From NCBI GenBank assembly GCA_949840775.1, contig CATKXO010000003.1:45475-109474 (forward strand): DNA of 64,000 nt, written 5' to 3'. Position numbers and translations under genes: made by a program. Below the pieces are notes generated by a model. The model was not told the DNA's origin. It did no database searches and saw only the letters and a program-made list of their open reading frames with translations. Numbering within the stretch: the first letter of the stretch is position 1; every line of letters starts with the position of its first letter. The DNA comes from an uncultured bacterium (lineage in GTDB: Bacteria; Bacillota; Clostridia; Oscillospirales; Oscillospiraceae). This document shows positions 20,312-29,357 of the stretch, piece after piece.

Positions 20312-22104
20312 CCTTCGCTGTCCTCGGTTTTGGTGACGGCGATGTTCAGCTCGTCCAGCTGGCTCTGCTCCACGGTAGAGGGGGCGCCCATCATCAGGTC
20401 CTGGGCGTTCTTGTTCATGGGGAAGGGGATGACCTCACGGATGGAGTCCTCTCCGGACAGCAGCATTACCATCCGGTCCACGCCAGGGGCGATGCCCGCA
20501 TGAGGGGGTGCGCCGTAGGTGAAGGCGTTGTACATGGCGGGGAATTTCTTCCGCACGTCCTCCTCCTCCAGGCCCACTATCCGGAAGGCCTTAATCATGA
20601 TCTCCGGGTCGTGGTTGCGCACCGCACCGGAGGACAGCTCCACCCCGTTACACACCAGGTCGTACTGGTCGGCGGTGATGGACAGGGGGTCGATCTCCCC
20701 CTTGATGGCCTTTTCCACCGTCTCCAGGCCGCCGGAGGGCATGGAGAAGGGGTTGTGGCAAAACTCCAGCTCGCCGCTCTCCTCACCGACCTCATACATG
20801 GGGAAGTCTACGATCCAGCAGAACTCGTATTTCTCCTTGTCCATGTGGTTGGGGCAGAAGGCTCCCAGCATTTTCAGCAAGACCCCCGCCGTCTTCTGGG
20901 CCGCGCCCCTGGCCCCGGCGGACAGGCCCACAAAGCAGCCGGGCACAAGGCCCAGGGCCTCCGTCACCTGGTCCTTGATGGGCTGGACAAACTTGGCAAT
21001 GCCGCCCACGACCTCACCCGTTTCGTCCAGGCGGAACCAGTAGGCCTTGCTGCCCGCCTGGACCTCCACGTCGGAACACAGCTTGTCGATCTGCTTTCGG
21101 GTGCCCTCAAAGCCGGTCACCACCACAGCCTTTACCGTCTGGTTTTCAAAGGGTCCAAAGCCGCAGCTGCCCAGCACTGCAGTGGCGTCCTGGACGGTGA
21201 GGTCGATGCGCAGGTCGGGCTTGTCGGTGCCGTACTTCTCCATAGCCTCCAGGTAGGGGATGCGGACAAAGGGGGGGTTGGAGGCAGTGCTGTATTTGCC
21301 GTATCTGGCGAAAATGGGGGGGAGGACATCCTCCAGAACGGCAAACACGTCCTCCTGGCTGGCAAAGGCCATCTCCATATCCAGCTGGTAGAACTCGCCG
21401 GGGGAGCGGTCCCCGCGGGCGTCCTCGTCCCGGAAGCAGGGGGCGATCTGGAAGTATTTGTCGAACCCGGAGGCCATGAGCAGCTGCTTGAACTGCTGGG
21501 GGGCCTGGGGCAGGGCGTAGAACTTGCCGGGGTGCTTGCGGGAGGGCACCAGGTAGTCCCGGGCCCCCTCGGGGGAGGAGGCGGTGAGGATGGGGGTGGT
21601 GATCTCTAAAAAGCCGTGGTCCGTCATGGCGGAGCGCAGGGCGGATACCACCTGACACCGCAGGACGATGTTCTGCTTTACCTCCGGGTTGCGCAGGTCC
21701 AGATAGCGGTACTTCAGCCGGGCGGACTCGTCTGCCTCCCGGGAGCGGGTGATGGGGAAGGGCAGTTCGTTGTGGCGGCAGCGGCCCAGCACCTCAATTT
21801 TGGAGGGCACCACCTCAATGTCGCCGGTGGGCAGCTTGGGGTTCTTGCTGTCCCGCTCCCGGACCGTCCCGGTGACGGAAATCACCGTCTCCTTGTTCAG
21901 CTCCTTGGCGGCCTGGACGGTCTCCTCGGTCTCCAGCACGATTTGCGTGGTGCCGTAGAAGTCCCGCAGCACCAGAAAGGCCAGATTCTGCCCCACCTCA
22001 CGCAGGTTCTCCATCCAGCCGGCCAGGGTCACTTCCTGGCCCACCTGCTCCATGCGCAGCTGGCCGCAGGTGTGGGTGCGGTAAAAGGTGCTTGTGTCAC
22101 CCAT
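20308..22104 (-). CDS. aspS: Aspartyl-tRNA synthetase
   Basis: Class II synthetase charging tRNA-Asp (possibly also tRNA-Asn if non-discriminating, which cannot be told here). 598 residues, the bacterial length, with OB anticodon-binding domain (1-110), class II core and inserted GAD domain. Motif 2 region FRDEDARGDRSPGEFYQLD and motif 3 region GAPPHAGIAPGVDRMVMLL are clear. The ATG at 22104 follows CAGGAG with an 8-base gap. No T-box leader was seen. Confidence 0.97.
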   Translation of the reverse strand: MGDTSTFYRTHTCGQLRMEQVGQEVTLAGWMENLREVGQNLAFLVLRDFYGTTQIVLETEETVQAAKELNKETVISVTGTVRERDSKNPKLPTGDIEVVPSKIEVLGRCRHNELPFPITRSREADESARLKYRYLDLRNPEVKQNIVLRCQVVSALRSAMTDHGFLEITTPILTASSPEGARDYLVPSRKHPGKFYALPQAPQQFKQLLMASGFDKYFQIAPCFRDEDARGDRSPGEFYQLDMEMAFASQEDVFAVLEDVLPPIFARYGKYSTASNPPFVRIPYLEAMEKYGTDKPDLRIDLTVQDATAVLGSCGFGPFENQTVKAVVVTGFEGTRKQIDKLCSDVEVQAGSKAYWFRLDETGEVVGGIAKFVQPIKDQVTEALGLVPGCFVGLSAGARGAAQKTAGVLLKMLGAFCPNHMDKEKYEFCWIVDFPMYEVGEESGELEFCHNPFSMPSGGLETVEKAIKGEIDPLSITADQYDLVCNGVELSSGAVRNHDPEIMIKAFRIVGLEEEDVRKKFPAMYNAFTYGAPPHAGIAPGVDRMVMLLSGEDSIREVIPFPMNKNAQDLMMGAPSTVEQSQLDELNIAVTKTEDSEG

Positions 22105-22129
22105 ATTTATCACTCCTGTTTGTATTATT

Positions 22130-22591
22130 TTAATTGTTCATTACTACTTGTAGAACTTCTCTCAGCTCATCGGGAGAGGAGGGGGCGTAGCCCCGCCACG
22201 GTTTTTCTCCCTCGCCGGAGGCCCACAGATACTTGCCATCCCAATAGGCGATATAAGAGGAAGAACAGCCGCTTGTTTCACAGACCGCGATTCCGCCCTT
22301 GCCAGGCTTTAAAAAGGGGAGCACTCGGGTGTATTTCTGCCCGCGCAGGGCATTTAACGCGGCCCGCCCCGGCGCGGCCTGCTCCGCCGTGACGGGGAAG
22401 TCGCTCAGGCCAGGGTAATCGCCCTCATGGAGAATGCGGATGGTGCAGGCCGCTTTGTCCGGTATCCCGCAGCCGGAGACCTCAATTTGGTCGAAGGTCA
22501 CTTCCTCCGTCAGATAGGCCAAGGCGAACCCCCCTGCGGCGGCGGACAGAAGAACGGCAATGACACAGAGGGACCACAGCAGCTTTTTCAT
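22130..22591 (-). CDS. Membrane-anchored or secreted protein, unknown
   Basis: 153 residues. One N-terminal hydrophobic segment (about 5-27) acts as signal or anchor; the rest is soluble with four cysteines (SGCG, KAACT, VCETSGC) that may form disulphides outside the cell. I do not recognise a family. The ATG follows GGAGGACATC. It lies between hisS and aspS, with a degenerate repeat upstream. Confidence 0.7.
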   Translation of the reverse strand: MKKLLWSLCVIAVLLSAAAGGFALAYLTEEVTFDQIEVSGCGIPDKAACTIRILHEGDYPGLSDFPVTAEQAAPGRAALNALRGQKYTRVLPFLKPGKGGIAVCETSGCSSSYIAYWDGKYLWASGEGEKPWRGYAPSSPDELREVLQVVMNN

Positions 22592-22607
22592 GATGTCCTC
22601 CAAGATG

Positions 22608-22674
22608 TGTAGGGTGCGACCACTGGGCGCGCCGTGTACAATGGGACGGCGGGCCGGGGTCGTCCCGCCCTGCA
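22608..22674. repeat. Degenerate dispersed palindromic repeat
   Basis: Starts TGTAGGGTGCGACC and contains GGGACGGCGGGCCGGGGTCG followed by TCCCGCCCTGCA: the same design as the TGTAGGGGCGG family but diverged. Located between hisS and the small membrane protein gene. Confidence 0.6.
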
Positions 22675-22684
22675 ATGGGGGAGC

Positions 22685-24049
22685 TCACTCCCCCTTGTCC
22701 TGGATGGGGGTGTCGCCGGCGGCGCCGAGGGCCTCGATCATTTGAATGGTGGCCTCGGTGAGGGTGAGGGTCTCCTGCTCCCCGGTGCGCATGTTTTTCA
22801 GGGATACCTTGTTCTGCCTGATCTCGTCGTCCCCCAGGAAGATGACGAAGGGGACGCCCAGCTTGTCGGCGTAGTTCATCTTCTGCTTGAACTTCTTCTG
22901 CTCGCCGTAAATTTGGGTGCGGAGCGCGGTGGACCGCAGCTGGGTGGCCAGCTCAATGGCCGGGCCCATATCCTCCGTCATGGGGAGGATGAGCACGTCG
23001 GCGGGAGCGGTGTTCAGCTGTTCGTTGAGATAGCCCTGGTCCTCCAGCACGAAGAACAGCCGGGTCAGGCCGATGGAAATTCCAACGCCGGGGAGTTGTT
23101 TATCGGTGTAATATTCCGCTAAGTTATCATACCGGCCCCCGGAGCAGATGGAGCCGATCTCCGGGTGGTCCAGCATAGTGGTCTCGTAGACGGTGCCGGT
23201 GTAGTAGTCCAGTCCCCGGGCGATGGTCAGGTCCAGGACGAAGTGGGTCTCAGGCACGCCGAAGGCGGCCAGGTTTTTGGCCACAGCAGAAAGCTCGTCC
23301 AACCCCTCGTCGAACATGGGGTGACGGTTCCGGTAGCCCTCCAGGGCGGCAAGGACATCGGCATTACAGCCCTTGATGCTGATGAATTTGAGAATCTCCG
23401 CCGCCTGGTCCTCGGTCAGCCCGATTTCCGGGGCGGTGAGCAGCTCCCGGACGGACTTCTCACCGATTTTCTCCAGCTTGTCCACGGTGCGCATGATGGC
23501 CCCCGCCTGGGCGGTGAGGCCCAGCATGGCGTAAAAGCCGTTGAGGATTTTCCGGTTGTTCACCCGGATCTGGAACCGGCGCAGGCCCAGAGCGGTGAAG
23601 GTGCGGTAGATAATGGCGGGGATTTCCGCGTCGTTGGAAATGTCCAGCTGGCCGTCGCCAATGACATCGATGTCCGCCTGGTAGAACTCCCGGAACCGGC
23701 CCCGCTGGGCCCGCTCCCCCCGGTAGACCTTGCCGATCTGGAACCGGCGGAAGGGGAAGGCCAGCCTGGCGTAATTCAGGGCCACGTACTTGGCCAGGGG
23801 GACGGTGAGGTCAAAGCGGAGGGACAGGTCGCTGTCCCCCTTGGTGAAGCGGTAAATCTGCTTCTCCGTCTCGCCGCCGCCCTTGGCCAGCAGAATCTCG
23901 CTGGCCTCGATGAGGGGGGTGTCCAGAGGGGTGTAGGCGTAGAGGGAGAAGGACTCCCGGATGATGGCCGCCATGCGGTCAAACTGAACCTGCCGGGCGG
24001 GGAGGAGCTCCATAAAGCCGGAGAGGGTGCGTGGTTGTACCTTAGCCAT
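22685..24049 (-). CDS. hisS: Histidyl-tRNA synthetase
   Basis: Class II synthetase for tRNA-His. 454 residues; motif 2 RGERAQRGRFREFYQ, HisA motif LDYYTGTVYE and SICSGGRYDNL are present, followed by the C-terminal anticodon domain. It lies upstream of aspS on the same strand, as in many Firmicutes, but with an extra membrane protein gene between. No T-box leader was seen; the upstream gap is filled with palindromic repeats. Confidence 0.96.
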   Translation of the reverse strand: MAKVQPRTLSGFMELLPARQVQFDRMAAIIRESFSLYAYTPLDTPLIEASEILLAKGGGETEKQIYRFTKGDSDLSLRFDLTVPLAKYVALNYARLAFPFRRFQIGKVYRGERAQRGRFREFYQADIDVIGDGQLDISNDAEIPAIIYRTFTALGLRRFQIRVNNRKILNGFYAMLGLTAQAGAIMRTVDKLEKIGEKSVRELLTAPEIGLTEDQAAEILKFISIKGCNADVLAALEGYRNRHPMFDEGLDELSAVAKNLAAFGVPETHFVLDLTIARGLDYYTGTVYETTMLDHPEIGSICSGGRYDNLAEYYTDKQLPGVGISIGLTRLFFVLEDQGYLNEQLNTAPADVLILPMTEDMGPAIELATQLRSTALRTQIYGEQKKFKQKMNYADKLGVPFVIFLGDDEIRQNKVSLKNMRTGEQETLTLTEATIQMIEALGAAGDTPIQDKGE

Positions 24050-24089
24050 AATGATGTTCCTTTCTCTTTCAATTACAACACGGTTATTT

Positions 24090-24232
24090 TGTAGGGGCGC
24101 ATAATATGCGCCCGTTTATGCCGCAAACAGCGGGCGGATGATATCCGCCCCTACGGGATGAGGCGCGCCGGGGTCGTCGCGCCCTACAGTGCGGCGTGTA
24201 GGGCGTGACCACCGGGCACGCCGTTCCACAGT
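24090..24232. repeat. Cluster of dispersed palindromic repeats
   Basis: A complete element (24090-24154: TTGTAGGGGCGCATAATATG to GATATCCGCCCCTAC) followed by two diverged half elements (AGGCGCGCCGGGGTCGTCGC... and GTGTAGGGCGTGACCACCGG). It fills the gap between hisS and the MGS-fold gene. Confidence 0.8.
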
Positions 24233-24300
24233 GGAAAAGCGGAACGCTCCCATCCACGAGAATCGGGACGGGAGCGCATACCTTATGGAAGCGCCGCCTG

Positions 24301-24717
24301 TTACAGGGCGAAGGGGACCCGGTTGGGGTTCATGCCCTCCCGCCAATCCAGGTCGCCCCGGGCCAGGCCGTGGATCAGCAGCTCGGCGGTGGCTACGTTG
24401 GTGGCCACCGGGACGGAGTGCTGGTCGCACAGGCGGGTGATATAGAGTACGTCTTTATCCATCTCATTGTCCTGGGGGGAATTGAAAAACAGCACCATGT
24501 CGATCTCGTTGTAGATGATGCGCTGGCCAATCTGCTCGATGCCGCCATGCTCGTGGGACAGAAAGAGCTGAACGGGCAGGCCGGTGGCTTCCGCCACCAT
24601 ACGTCCGGTGGCGTTGGTGCCGCAGACGGAATGCTTGGACAGGACGCCGCAGTAGGCGGTGCAGAATTGAACCATCAGCTCCTGCTTTTTGGTATGGCTC
24701 ATAATGGCGATGTTCAT
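24301..24717 (-). CDS. Methylglyoxal-synthase-fold protein with altered active site
   Basis: 138 residues that align without gaps to methylglyoxal synthase over the first ~115 residues (MNIAIMSHTKKQ, EATGLPVQLF, GGIEQIG, VATNVATAELL). However, the catalytic GGDQQ is GGIEQ, the His of PHEPD is Met (EMDKD), and the His-Asp pair near the start is His-Thr; only the Asp equivalent to E. coli Asp101 and the first His remain (E. coli positions from memory). It may therefore bind a ligand without making methylglyoxal. It follows minD by 44 bases on the same strand. Confidence 0.8.
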   Translation of the reverse strand: MNIAIMSHTKKQELMVQFCTAYCGVLSKHSVCGTNATGRMVAEATGLPVQLFLSHEHGGIEQIGQRIIYNEIDMVLFFNSPQDNEMDKDVLYITRLCDQHSVPVATNVATAELLIHGLARGDLDWREGMNPNRVPFAL

Positions 24718-24761
24718 GGCGTCAATACCTCCTCGTATGGTTTCTGGTGGGAAAGGTGGGG

Positions 24762-25496
24762 CTAACGGATGCGCATAATGGGCACCCGCTGCCCCTCCAG
24801 CCGCTGGGCGATGTTCCAGCAGGCGAGGGCGGCGCCCCGTTTGCCCCGGGTGGTGAGGGGGTGGCCCAGGTTGGCGCACAGGATGACCTGGGGGTCCTCC
24901 GGCACCACGCCGATCAGGGGCAGGCCGGCGGTGTCCATCGCGTCGTCTATGGTGGTGCGCAGCTTGCGCAGCAGCTTGGTCTGGATGCGGTTCATGACCA
25001 GATGGATGGTTTTCAGGTGGTCCAGCTCCGCCACCGTCCGCTGGGCGTCCCGCAGGGAGGAGGCGTCGTTGGTGGCGATGACGATGGCCCGGTCCACCCC
25101 CCGGGTGGCCAGCTGGAAGCCGGGGCCCAGCCCGGCGGGGGAGTCGATGAGGATGTAGTCGTAGCCGGCGCGGGCCTCTGCCAGCAGCGCGCGCACCTTG
25201 TCCGATGTGAGGCTGGCAGGCATGGTCATGGGTGCGGAGAGCAGAGAGAGCCCCTTCAGGTCGGGGTGCTCTACCACAGCCCGGGCCAGGGAGCAGCGGC
25301 CCAACGCCACGTCGGAGAAATCCATGAGGGCCCGGTCGCTGAGTCCCAGGGAGATATCCAGGTTCCGCAGGCCGACATCCATGTCGATGCACAGTACGCT
25401 CCGCCCCATAAGGGCCAGGGAAGAGGCAACGCCGCTGGTAATGGAGGTTTTTCCGGTGCCGCCTTTTCCGGATGTGATCGCGATTACGGTGCCCAT
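24762..25496 (-). CDS. minD: Septum-site ATPase MinD-like
   Basis: Deviant Walker ATPase of the MinD/ParA group, 244 residues, with SGKGGTGKTS at the N-terminus, CIDMDVGLRNLD and ILIDSPAGLGPG. MinD at the membrane positions the division inhibitor MinC. Neither minC nor minE is in the window; DivIVA, encoded near 47 kb, is the likely topological partner. The C-terminal end (NIAQRLEGQRVPIMRIR) may be a weak amphipathic membrane helix. Pairing of minD with an MGS-type gene recalls the mre-min-mgsA operons of clostridia. Confidence 0.85.
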   Translation of the reverse strand: MGTVIAITSGKGGTGKTSITSGVASSLALMGRSVLCIDMDVGLRNLDISLGLSDRALMDFSDVALGRCSLARAVVEHPDLKGLSLLSAPMTMPASLTSDKVRALLAEARAGYDYILIDSPAGLGPGFQLATRGVDRAIVIATNDASSLRDAQRTVAELDHLKTIHLVMNRIQTKLLRKLRTTIDDAMDTAGLPLIGVVPEDPQVILCANLGHPLTTRGKRGAALACWNIAQRLEGQRVPIMRIR

Positions 25497-25524
25497 GGAA
25501 GCGTCCTCCTCACGTTACAGTTTA

Positions 25525-25552
25525 AGTGTATCACAAAATTACCGCCCGTCAA
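25525..25552 (-). promoter_or_regulatory. Probable minD promoter
   Basis: On the minus strand TTGACG (25552-25547) and TACACT (25530-25525) are 16 bases apart, about 30 bases before the minD start. Confidence 0.5.
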
Positions 25553-25617
25553 CCTTTTTTGACAGAACTTTTAGAAAAAATTTACAAATTCCATTCAGAT
25601 TCAGGAAAAATATCCCG

Positions 25618-26334
25618 TCAGAGAGGTTCTTTTTGTATTTTTACCCATTTGCGGGGATATCCCTTCAGGGTGGGGGCCAGTTTTTCAATCACAATCAGCC
25701 GGTGGGTGACCTCTGTGCCGGGGATGGTATAATCTTCAATCTGTGCAACACGGCCTCCCAGCAGTTTGATGGCGTGGGCGGCATCCTCCAGCTCCTCGTC
25801 GCTGCCGGTGGACTTCATGGCCAGGAACCGGCCCCCCACCTTGACTAAGGGGAGGCACAGCTCGCACAAAATCCGCAGGTCGGCCACGGCCCGGGCGGCG
25901 GCGAAGTCGAAGCTGTCCCGCCAGCCTTTTTTTAGGGCGCACTCCTCAGCCCGCCCGTGGATGGTGGTCATGCTGTCCACGCCGTCCAGCTCTTCACAGA
26001 CCTCGCTGAGCCAATCCAGCCGCTTGTTCAGGGAGTCCAGCAGGGTGATTTCCAGGGAGGGGACCAGGATTTTCAGCACCATCCCCGGAAAGCCCGCCCC
26101 GGTGCCCACGTCGATGAGGGTTTTCCCCTCAAAAGCACAGTACTTGAGCAGGGCGGCGCAGTCCAGCATATGCAGCCGGGCCACCCCCGACGGGTTCCGG
26201 ATGGCGGTGAGGTTCATCACCTGGTTTTTCTCCAGCAGCATCCGCCCGTATTGGGCCAGCCGGGCGGGGGCGTCTGCCGGGATGCGCCCGGTCACCCCCA
26301 GCTCCTCCAGCCCGGCGGAGATGATCGCTTCCAT
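25618..26334 (-). CDS. rsmG: 16S rRNA (guanine-N7) methyltransferase RsmG
   Basis: SAM-dependent methyltransferase (GidB) that makes m7G527 in 16S rRNA; its loss gives low-level streptomycin resistance. 238 residues. Visible: N-terminal NLTAIRNPSGVARLHMLD, SAM motif I LIDVGTGAGFPGMVLKI, and DFAAARAVADLRIL. It is next to minD here instead of next to noc as in Bacillus. Confidence 0.95.
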   Translation of the reverse strand: MEAIISAGLEELGVTGRIPADAPARLAQYGRMLLEKNQVMNLTAIRNPSGVARLHMLDCAALLKYCAFEGKTLIDVGTGAGFPGMVLKILVPSLEITLLDSLNKRLDWLSEVCEELDGVDSMTTIHGRAEECALKKGWRDSFDFAAARAVADLRILCELCLPLVKVGGRFLAMKSTGSDEELEDAAHAIKLLGGRVAQIEDYTIPGTEVTHRLIVIEKLAPTLKGYPRKWVKIQKEPL

Positions 26335-26337
26335 GGC

Positions 26338-26715
26338 TTACCCTCCCAGCGCTAAGACGCCGAACACGGTGACGGTGTCGGAGAAATTTGAGAGCAGGCC
26401 GATGATGCCGATGGGCAGGGTGGCCAGGGCCAGCAGCCAGCACAGGGCGGCGATGGCAATGGCGGGCCACTTCCCCGGTTTGCCGGTGGACCTCCAGGAG
26501 ACCAGAGCCACCACTCCCAGGCCGATGAGTCCGGGGACGGTGAGCAGGGGGCCCAGGTTTCCCAGTCCGGTTGCGGTAAAGAAAAAGTAGGTGGTCAGGG
26601 CCAGCAGAATCAGGGCATAGACCAGGCCAATCCAGGCCAGGGTCCGCTTGACGGGGGAGGAGGGGGTAAAGCCGCTGTTTTCCTCCTCTTCCGGGGTGCG
26701 TTTGTTCTCTGACAT
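26338..26715 (-). CDS. Small membrane protein, unknown
   Basis: 125 residues: a polar N-terminus (about 25 residues, Glu-rich) followed by three or four membrane segments (about 28-48, 55-73, 84-100, 104-123). No family recognised. It sits between mscL and rsmG, ending three bases before the rsmG start, so it is probably in their operon. Confidence 0.7.
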   Translation of the reverse strand: MSENKRTPEEEENSGFTPSSPVKRTLAWIGLVYALILLALTTYFFFTATGLGNLGPLLTVPGLIGLGVVALVSWRSTGKPGKWPAIAIAALCWLLALATLPIGIIGLLSNFSDTVTVFGVLALGG

Positions 26716-27111
26716 TTACGGTTTCTCCTTCAGCAGGTCCCGAATCTCGGTGAGCAGCTTTTCTTCGGCGGAGGGTTCCGGGGGAGCGGGCTCCTCTGCG
26801 GGTGCTTCTTCCTTTTTGCGGTGGAGCTTGTTGATGGCCTTAATCAGGCAGAAGACCACAAAGGCCATAATCAAGAAATTAAAAATGGCCTGGATGAAGT
26901 TTCCGTAGGCAATCACTGCACCGTTGACTGTAAAGGACAGGGCGGCAAAGCTGATGCTGCCGGTGAAGATGCCCAGCAGGGGCATGACGATATCGTTGAT
27001 GAGAGAGGTGGTAATGCTGCTGAAGGCTCCGCCGATAATCACGCCCACAGCCAAATCCATTACGTTGCCCCGAGCGATGAACTGCTTAAACTCGTCCATG
27101 AATTTTTTCAT
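26716..27111 (-). CDS. mscL: Large-conductance mechanosensitive channel
   Basis: Homopentameric channel that opens under membrane tension to release solutes during osmotic downshock. 131 residues from the ATG at 27111, which follows CGGAGG. Typical MscL start [22 protein letters not shown]1 [17 protein letters not shown] with the gate region, TM2 [21 protein letters not shown], and a Glu/Pro-rich cytoplasmic helix bundle. Confidence 0.95.
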   Translation of the reverse strand: MKKFMDEFKQFIARGNVMDLAVGVIIGGAFSSITTSLINDIVMPLLGIFTGSISFAALSFTVNGAVIAYGNFIQAIFNFLIMAFVVFCLIKAINKLHRKKEEAPAEEPAPPEPSAEEKLLTEIRDLLKEKP

Positions 27112-27130
27112 AGTGTCCTCCGATTTTTGT

Positions 27131-27889
27131 TTACCAGTGGTCGTCATCGCTGGTGCGGATCCGGGTCTCTTTGATGCCCATTTGCAGATTGTACAGCGTT
27201 TTATTCAGGGCGGTGATCTCCTGTTCCGTCAGCTGGGCGAAAAGAACGCCGTACCAGAACTTTCCCGGAGAGCGCTCCACGCACCGGACGATCTGGCCGA
27301 TAAAGTTCAGCGGGGCGTATTCGTCCAGCTTGACCCGGATGCGCAGCACCTCGTCCTCCATGTGGATGTACTCCGACTGGACGCAGCAGCCGCCGGTGCT
27401 GATGTTGATAAGCAGGCACTCCTCGGGATTTTTGTAGTGGTCGTCGTCCTTGCGGTAGAGGGACACGGGGGCGGAGTAGGGCAGACGGAAGGTCTCCCGG
27501 TTTTCCGCGTGGCTCTCAATTTTCAGGTTTGTCAGCTTGAGGGCGGTGCGGCTGGAGGTCTCAACGGAGGCGCTCAGCGAAATGGGGATCAGCTTTTTGT
27601 CGTAGCCGCTGAGGCGTACGGTGGAGTCGATGGGGGCGATTTTGAAGGACAGCTCGCCCGGCAGGCGGCCCAGGGTCAGGCTCTCACCGTCCAGCTCTAT
27701 GATCCGCCCGGAGAGCAGGGGCTCGCCCTCCTTGGTCATGGCGTCGATGCGCATTCCGGGGAACAGCTCGCCAGTGGGAGCGGTCTCGGCCTGACGGCCT
27801 ATAATCAGGGTGGAGGGCTGTTCCTGCTCCAGCGTCAGCTCGTCCTGATCCTCCTCGGTGTCCCGGGAGAAGAATGAAAAAATTCCCAT
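27131..27889 (-). CDS. PilZ-domain protein (YcgR-like)
   Basis: 252 residues. The N-terminal half (about 40-125) looks like a YcgR-N flagellar-brake domain; the C-terminal half is a PilZ domain with the c-di-GMP motif RETFR (RxxxR) and NISTGG (D/NxSxxG). A cyclic-di-GMP receptor is therefore likely; the downstream target is unknown, and no flagellar genes are nearby. The ATG is 21 bases after the serS stop. Confidence 0.85.
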   Translation of the reverse strand: MGIFSFFSRDTEEDQDELTLEQEQPSTLIIGRQAETAPTGELFPGMRIDAMTKEGEPLLSGRIIELDGESLTLGRLPGELSFKIAPIDSTVRLSGYDKKLIPISLSASVETSSRTALKLTNLKIESHAENRETFRLPYSAPVSLYRKDDDHYKNPEECLLINISTGGCCVQSEYIHMEDEVLRIRVKLDEYAPLNFIGQIVRCVERSPGKFWYGVLFAQLTEQEITALNKTLYNLQMGIKETRIRTSDDDHW

Positions 27890-27910
27890 ATTATAGCTCC
27901 TTTCCCTGCC

Positions 27911-29212
27911 TTACTTTTTGGGGACTATGACCTCCAGGCCGCCCATATAGGGCTGGAGTACCTTGGGGATCACAACGGTGCCGTCGGCCTGGAGGTTGTT
28001 CTCCAGGAAGGCGATGAGCATGCGGGGGGGCGCCACTACGGTGTTGTTCAGGGTGTGGGGCAGGTAAGTGCCCTTTTCGCCCTTCACCCGCATTTTCAGC
28101 CGGCGGGCCTGAGCGTCGCCCAGGTTGGAGCAGGAGCACACCTCAAAGTACTTTTTCTGCCGGGGGGACCAGGCTTCGATGTCGCAGGACTTCACCTTCA
28201 GGTCGGCCAGGTCGCCGGAGCAGCACTCCAGCTGCCGGACGGGGATATCCAGGGAGCGGAACAGCTCCACCGAGTAGCGCCACATCTTCTCGTACCAGTC
28301 CATGGAGTCCTCGGGCTTGCAGACCACGATCATCTCCTGCTTCTCAAACTGGTGGATGCGGTACACGCCCCGCTCCTCAATGCCGTGGGAGCCCTTCTCC
28401 TTGCGGAAGCAGGGGGAGTAGGAGGTAAGAGTCTGGGGCAGGGTGTTCTCGGGGATCATCTCGCCGATGAACTTGCCAATCATGGAGTGCTCGCTGGTGC
28501 CAATGAGGTACAGGTCCTCCCCCTCAATCTTGTACATCATGGCCTCCATGTCAGTCTGGGACATGACGCCCTCCACCACATTGCCGTGGATCATGAAGGG
28601 GGGGATGCAGAAGGTGAATCCCTTATTGATCATAAAGTCCCGGGCGTAGGCCAGCACTGCCTCGTGGAGGCGGGCCACATCGCCCAGCAGGTAGTAGAAG
28701 CCGCTGCCCGACACTCGGCCGGCGGCGTCCATATCCACTCCGTTGAAGGACTCCATGATCTCGGTGTGGTAGGGAATCTCAAAGTCGGGGACCACGGGTT
28801 CACCGAAGCGCTCTATCTCCACGTTGGCGGAGTCGTCGGGGCCGATGGGGACGGAGGGGTCGATGATGTTGGGGATGACCAGCATGATCTTGCGGATCTT
28901 CTCCGCCAGCTCGCCCTCCTTCTGCTCCAGCTCGGCCAGACGGTCGGCGTTGGCGCGTACCTTGTCCTTGGCAGCCTCGGCCTCGACCAGCTTGGAGGGG
29001 TCCTTCTTTGCCTGACCCATGAGCATCCCCACCTGCTTGGCCAGGGTGTTGCGCATGGCCCGGAGCTCGTTGGCCTCGGACATGGCGGCCCGGTTCTCAG
29101 CGTCCAGAGCCAGCACCTGGTCCACCAGGGGGAGCTTCTCCTCCTGGAATTTTTTTTTGATGTTTTCCTTTACGGCCTCGGGGTTCTCCCGGACAAATCG
29201 AATGTCGAGCAT
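27911..29212 (-). CDS. serS: Seryl-tRNA synthetase
   Basis: Class II synthetase for tRNA-Ser (also the first step of selenocysteine charging where present). 433 residues: N-terminal helical tRNA-binding arm (about 30-100), motif 2 PCFRKEKGSHG...GVYRIHQFEK and motif 3 NNTVVAPPRMLIAFLENN. The gene lies between the PilZ gene and the ParB-linked coiled-coil gene. No T-box was recognised; a parS-like site lies 27 bases upstream. Confidence 0.96.
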   Translation of the reverse strand: MLDIRFVRENPEAVKENIKKKFQEEKLPLVDQVLALDAENRAAMSEANELRAMRNTLAKQVGMLMGQAKKDPSKLVEAEAAKDKVRANADRLAELEQKEGELAEKIRKIMLVIPNIIDPSVPIGPDDSANVEIERFGEPVVPDFEIPYHTEIMESFNGVDMDAAGRVSGSGFYYLLGDVARLHEAVLAYARDFMINKGFTFCIPPFMIHGNVVEGVMSQTDMEAMMYKIEGEDLYLIGTSEHSMIGKFIGEMIPENTLPQTLTSYSPCFRKEKGSHGIEERGVYRIHQFEKQEMIVVCKPEDSMDWYEKMWRYSVELFRSLDIPVRQLECCSGDLADLKVKSCDIEAWSPRQKKYFEVCSCSNLGDAQARRLKMRVKGEKGTYLPHTLNNTVVAPPRMLIAFLENNLQADGTVVIPKVLQPYMGGLEVIVPKK

Positions 29213-29238
29213 GGTTTCTCAGTCTCCTTTTGTTGTAA

Positions 29239-29254
29239 TGTTTCACGTGAAACG
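29239..29254. promoter_or_regulatory. parS-like site 1
   Basis: TGTTTCACGTGAAACG, a 16-mer differing only at the last base from the perfect palindrome TGTTTCACGTGAAACA used by ParB of Firmicutes. Located between serS and the coiled-coil gene, 0.7 kb from parB. Confidence 0.85.
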
Positions 29255-29277
29255 TAGTTGGCTTCCTCTTTAAGAGA

Positions 29278-29357
29278 GATAGGGGCCGCCGCCTTCGGCG
29301 GCCCGCCGGTACGCTTGGGGCGGTAGAGTGCGGGGCGGCGAGGGCGCCGTCCCCTAC
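29278..29357. repeat. Dispersed palindromic repeat at a gene end
   Basis: AGGGGCCGCCGCCTTCGGCG stem-loop on the left and a looser GGGGCGGCGAGGGCGCCGTCC stem on the right, ending CCCCTAC. Read on the minus strand, the GTAGGGG at the right end supplies the TAG stop of the coiled-coil gene. Confidence 0.75.

Noticed and set aside
22105-22129. T-box leaders before aspS, hisS or serS
   Set aside because: No room before aspS, repeats before hisS, and no AGGGTGG-like T-box sequence before serS.
24301-24717. Naming the gene mgsA
   Set aside because: Fold matches, but catalytic residues do not; symbol withheld.
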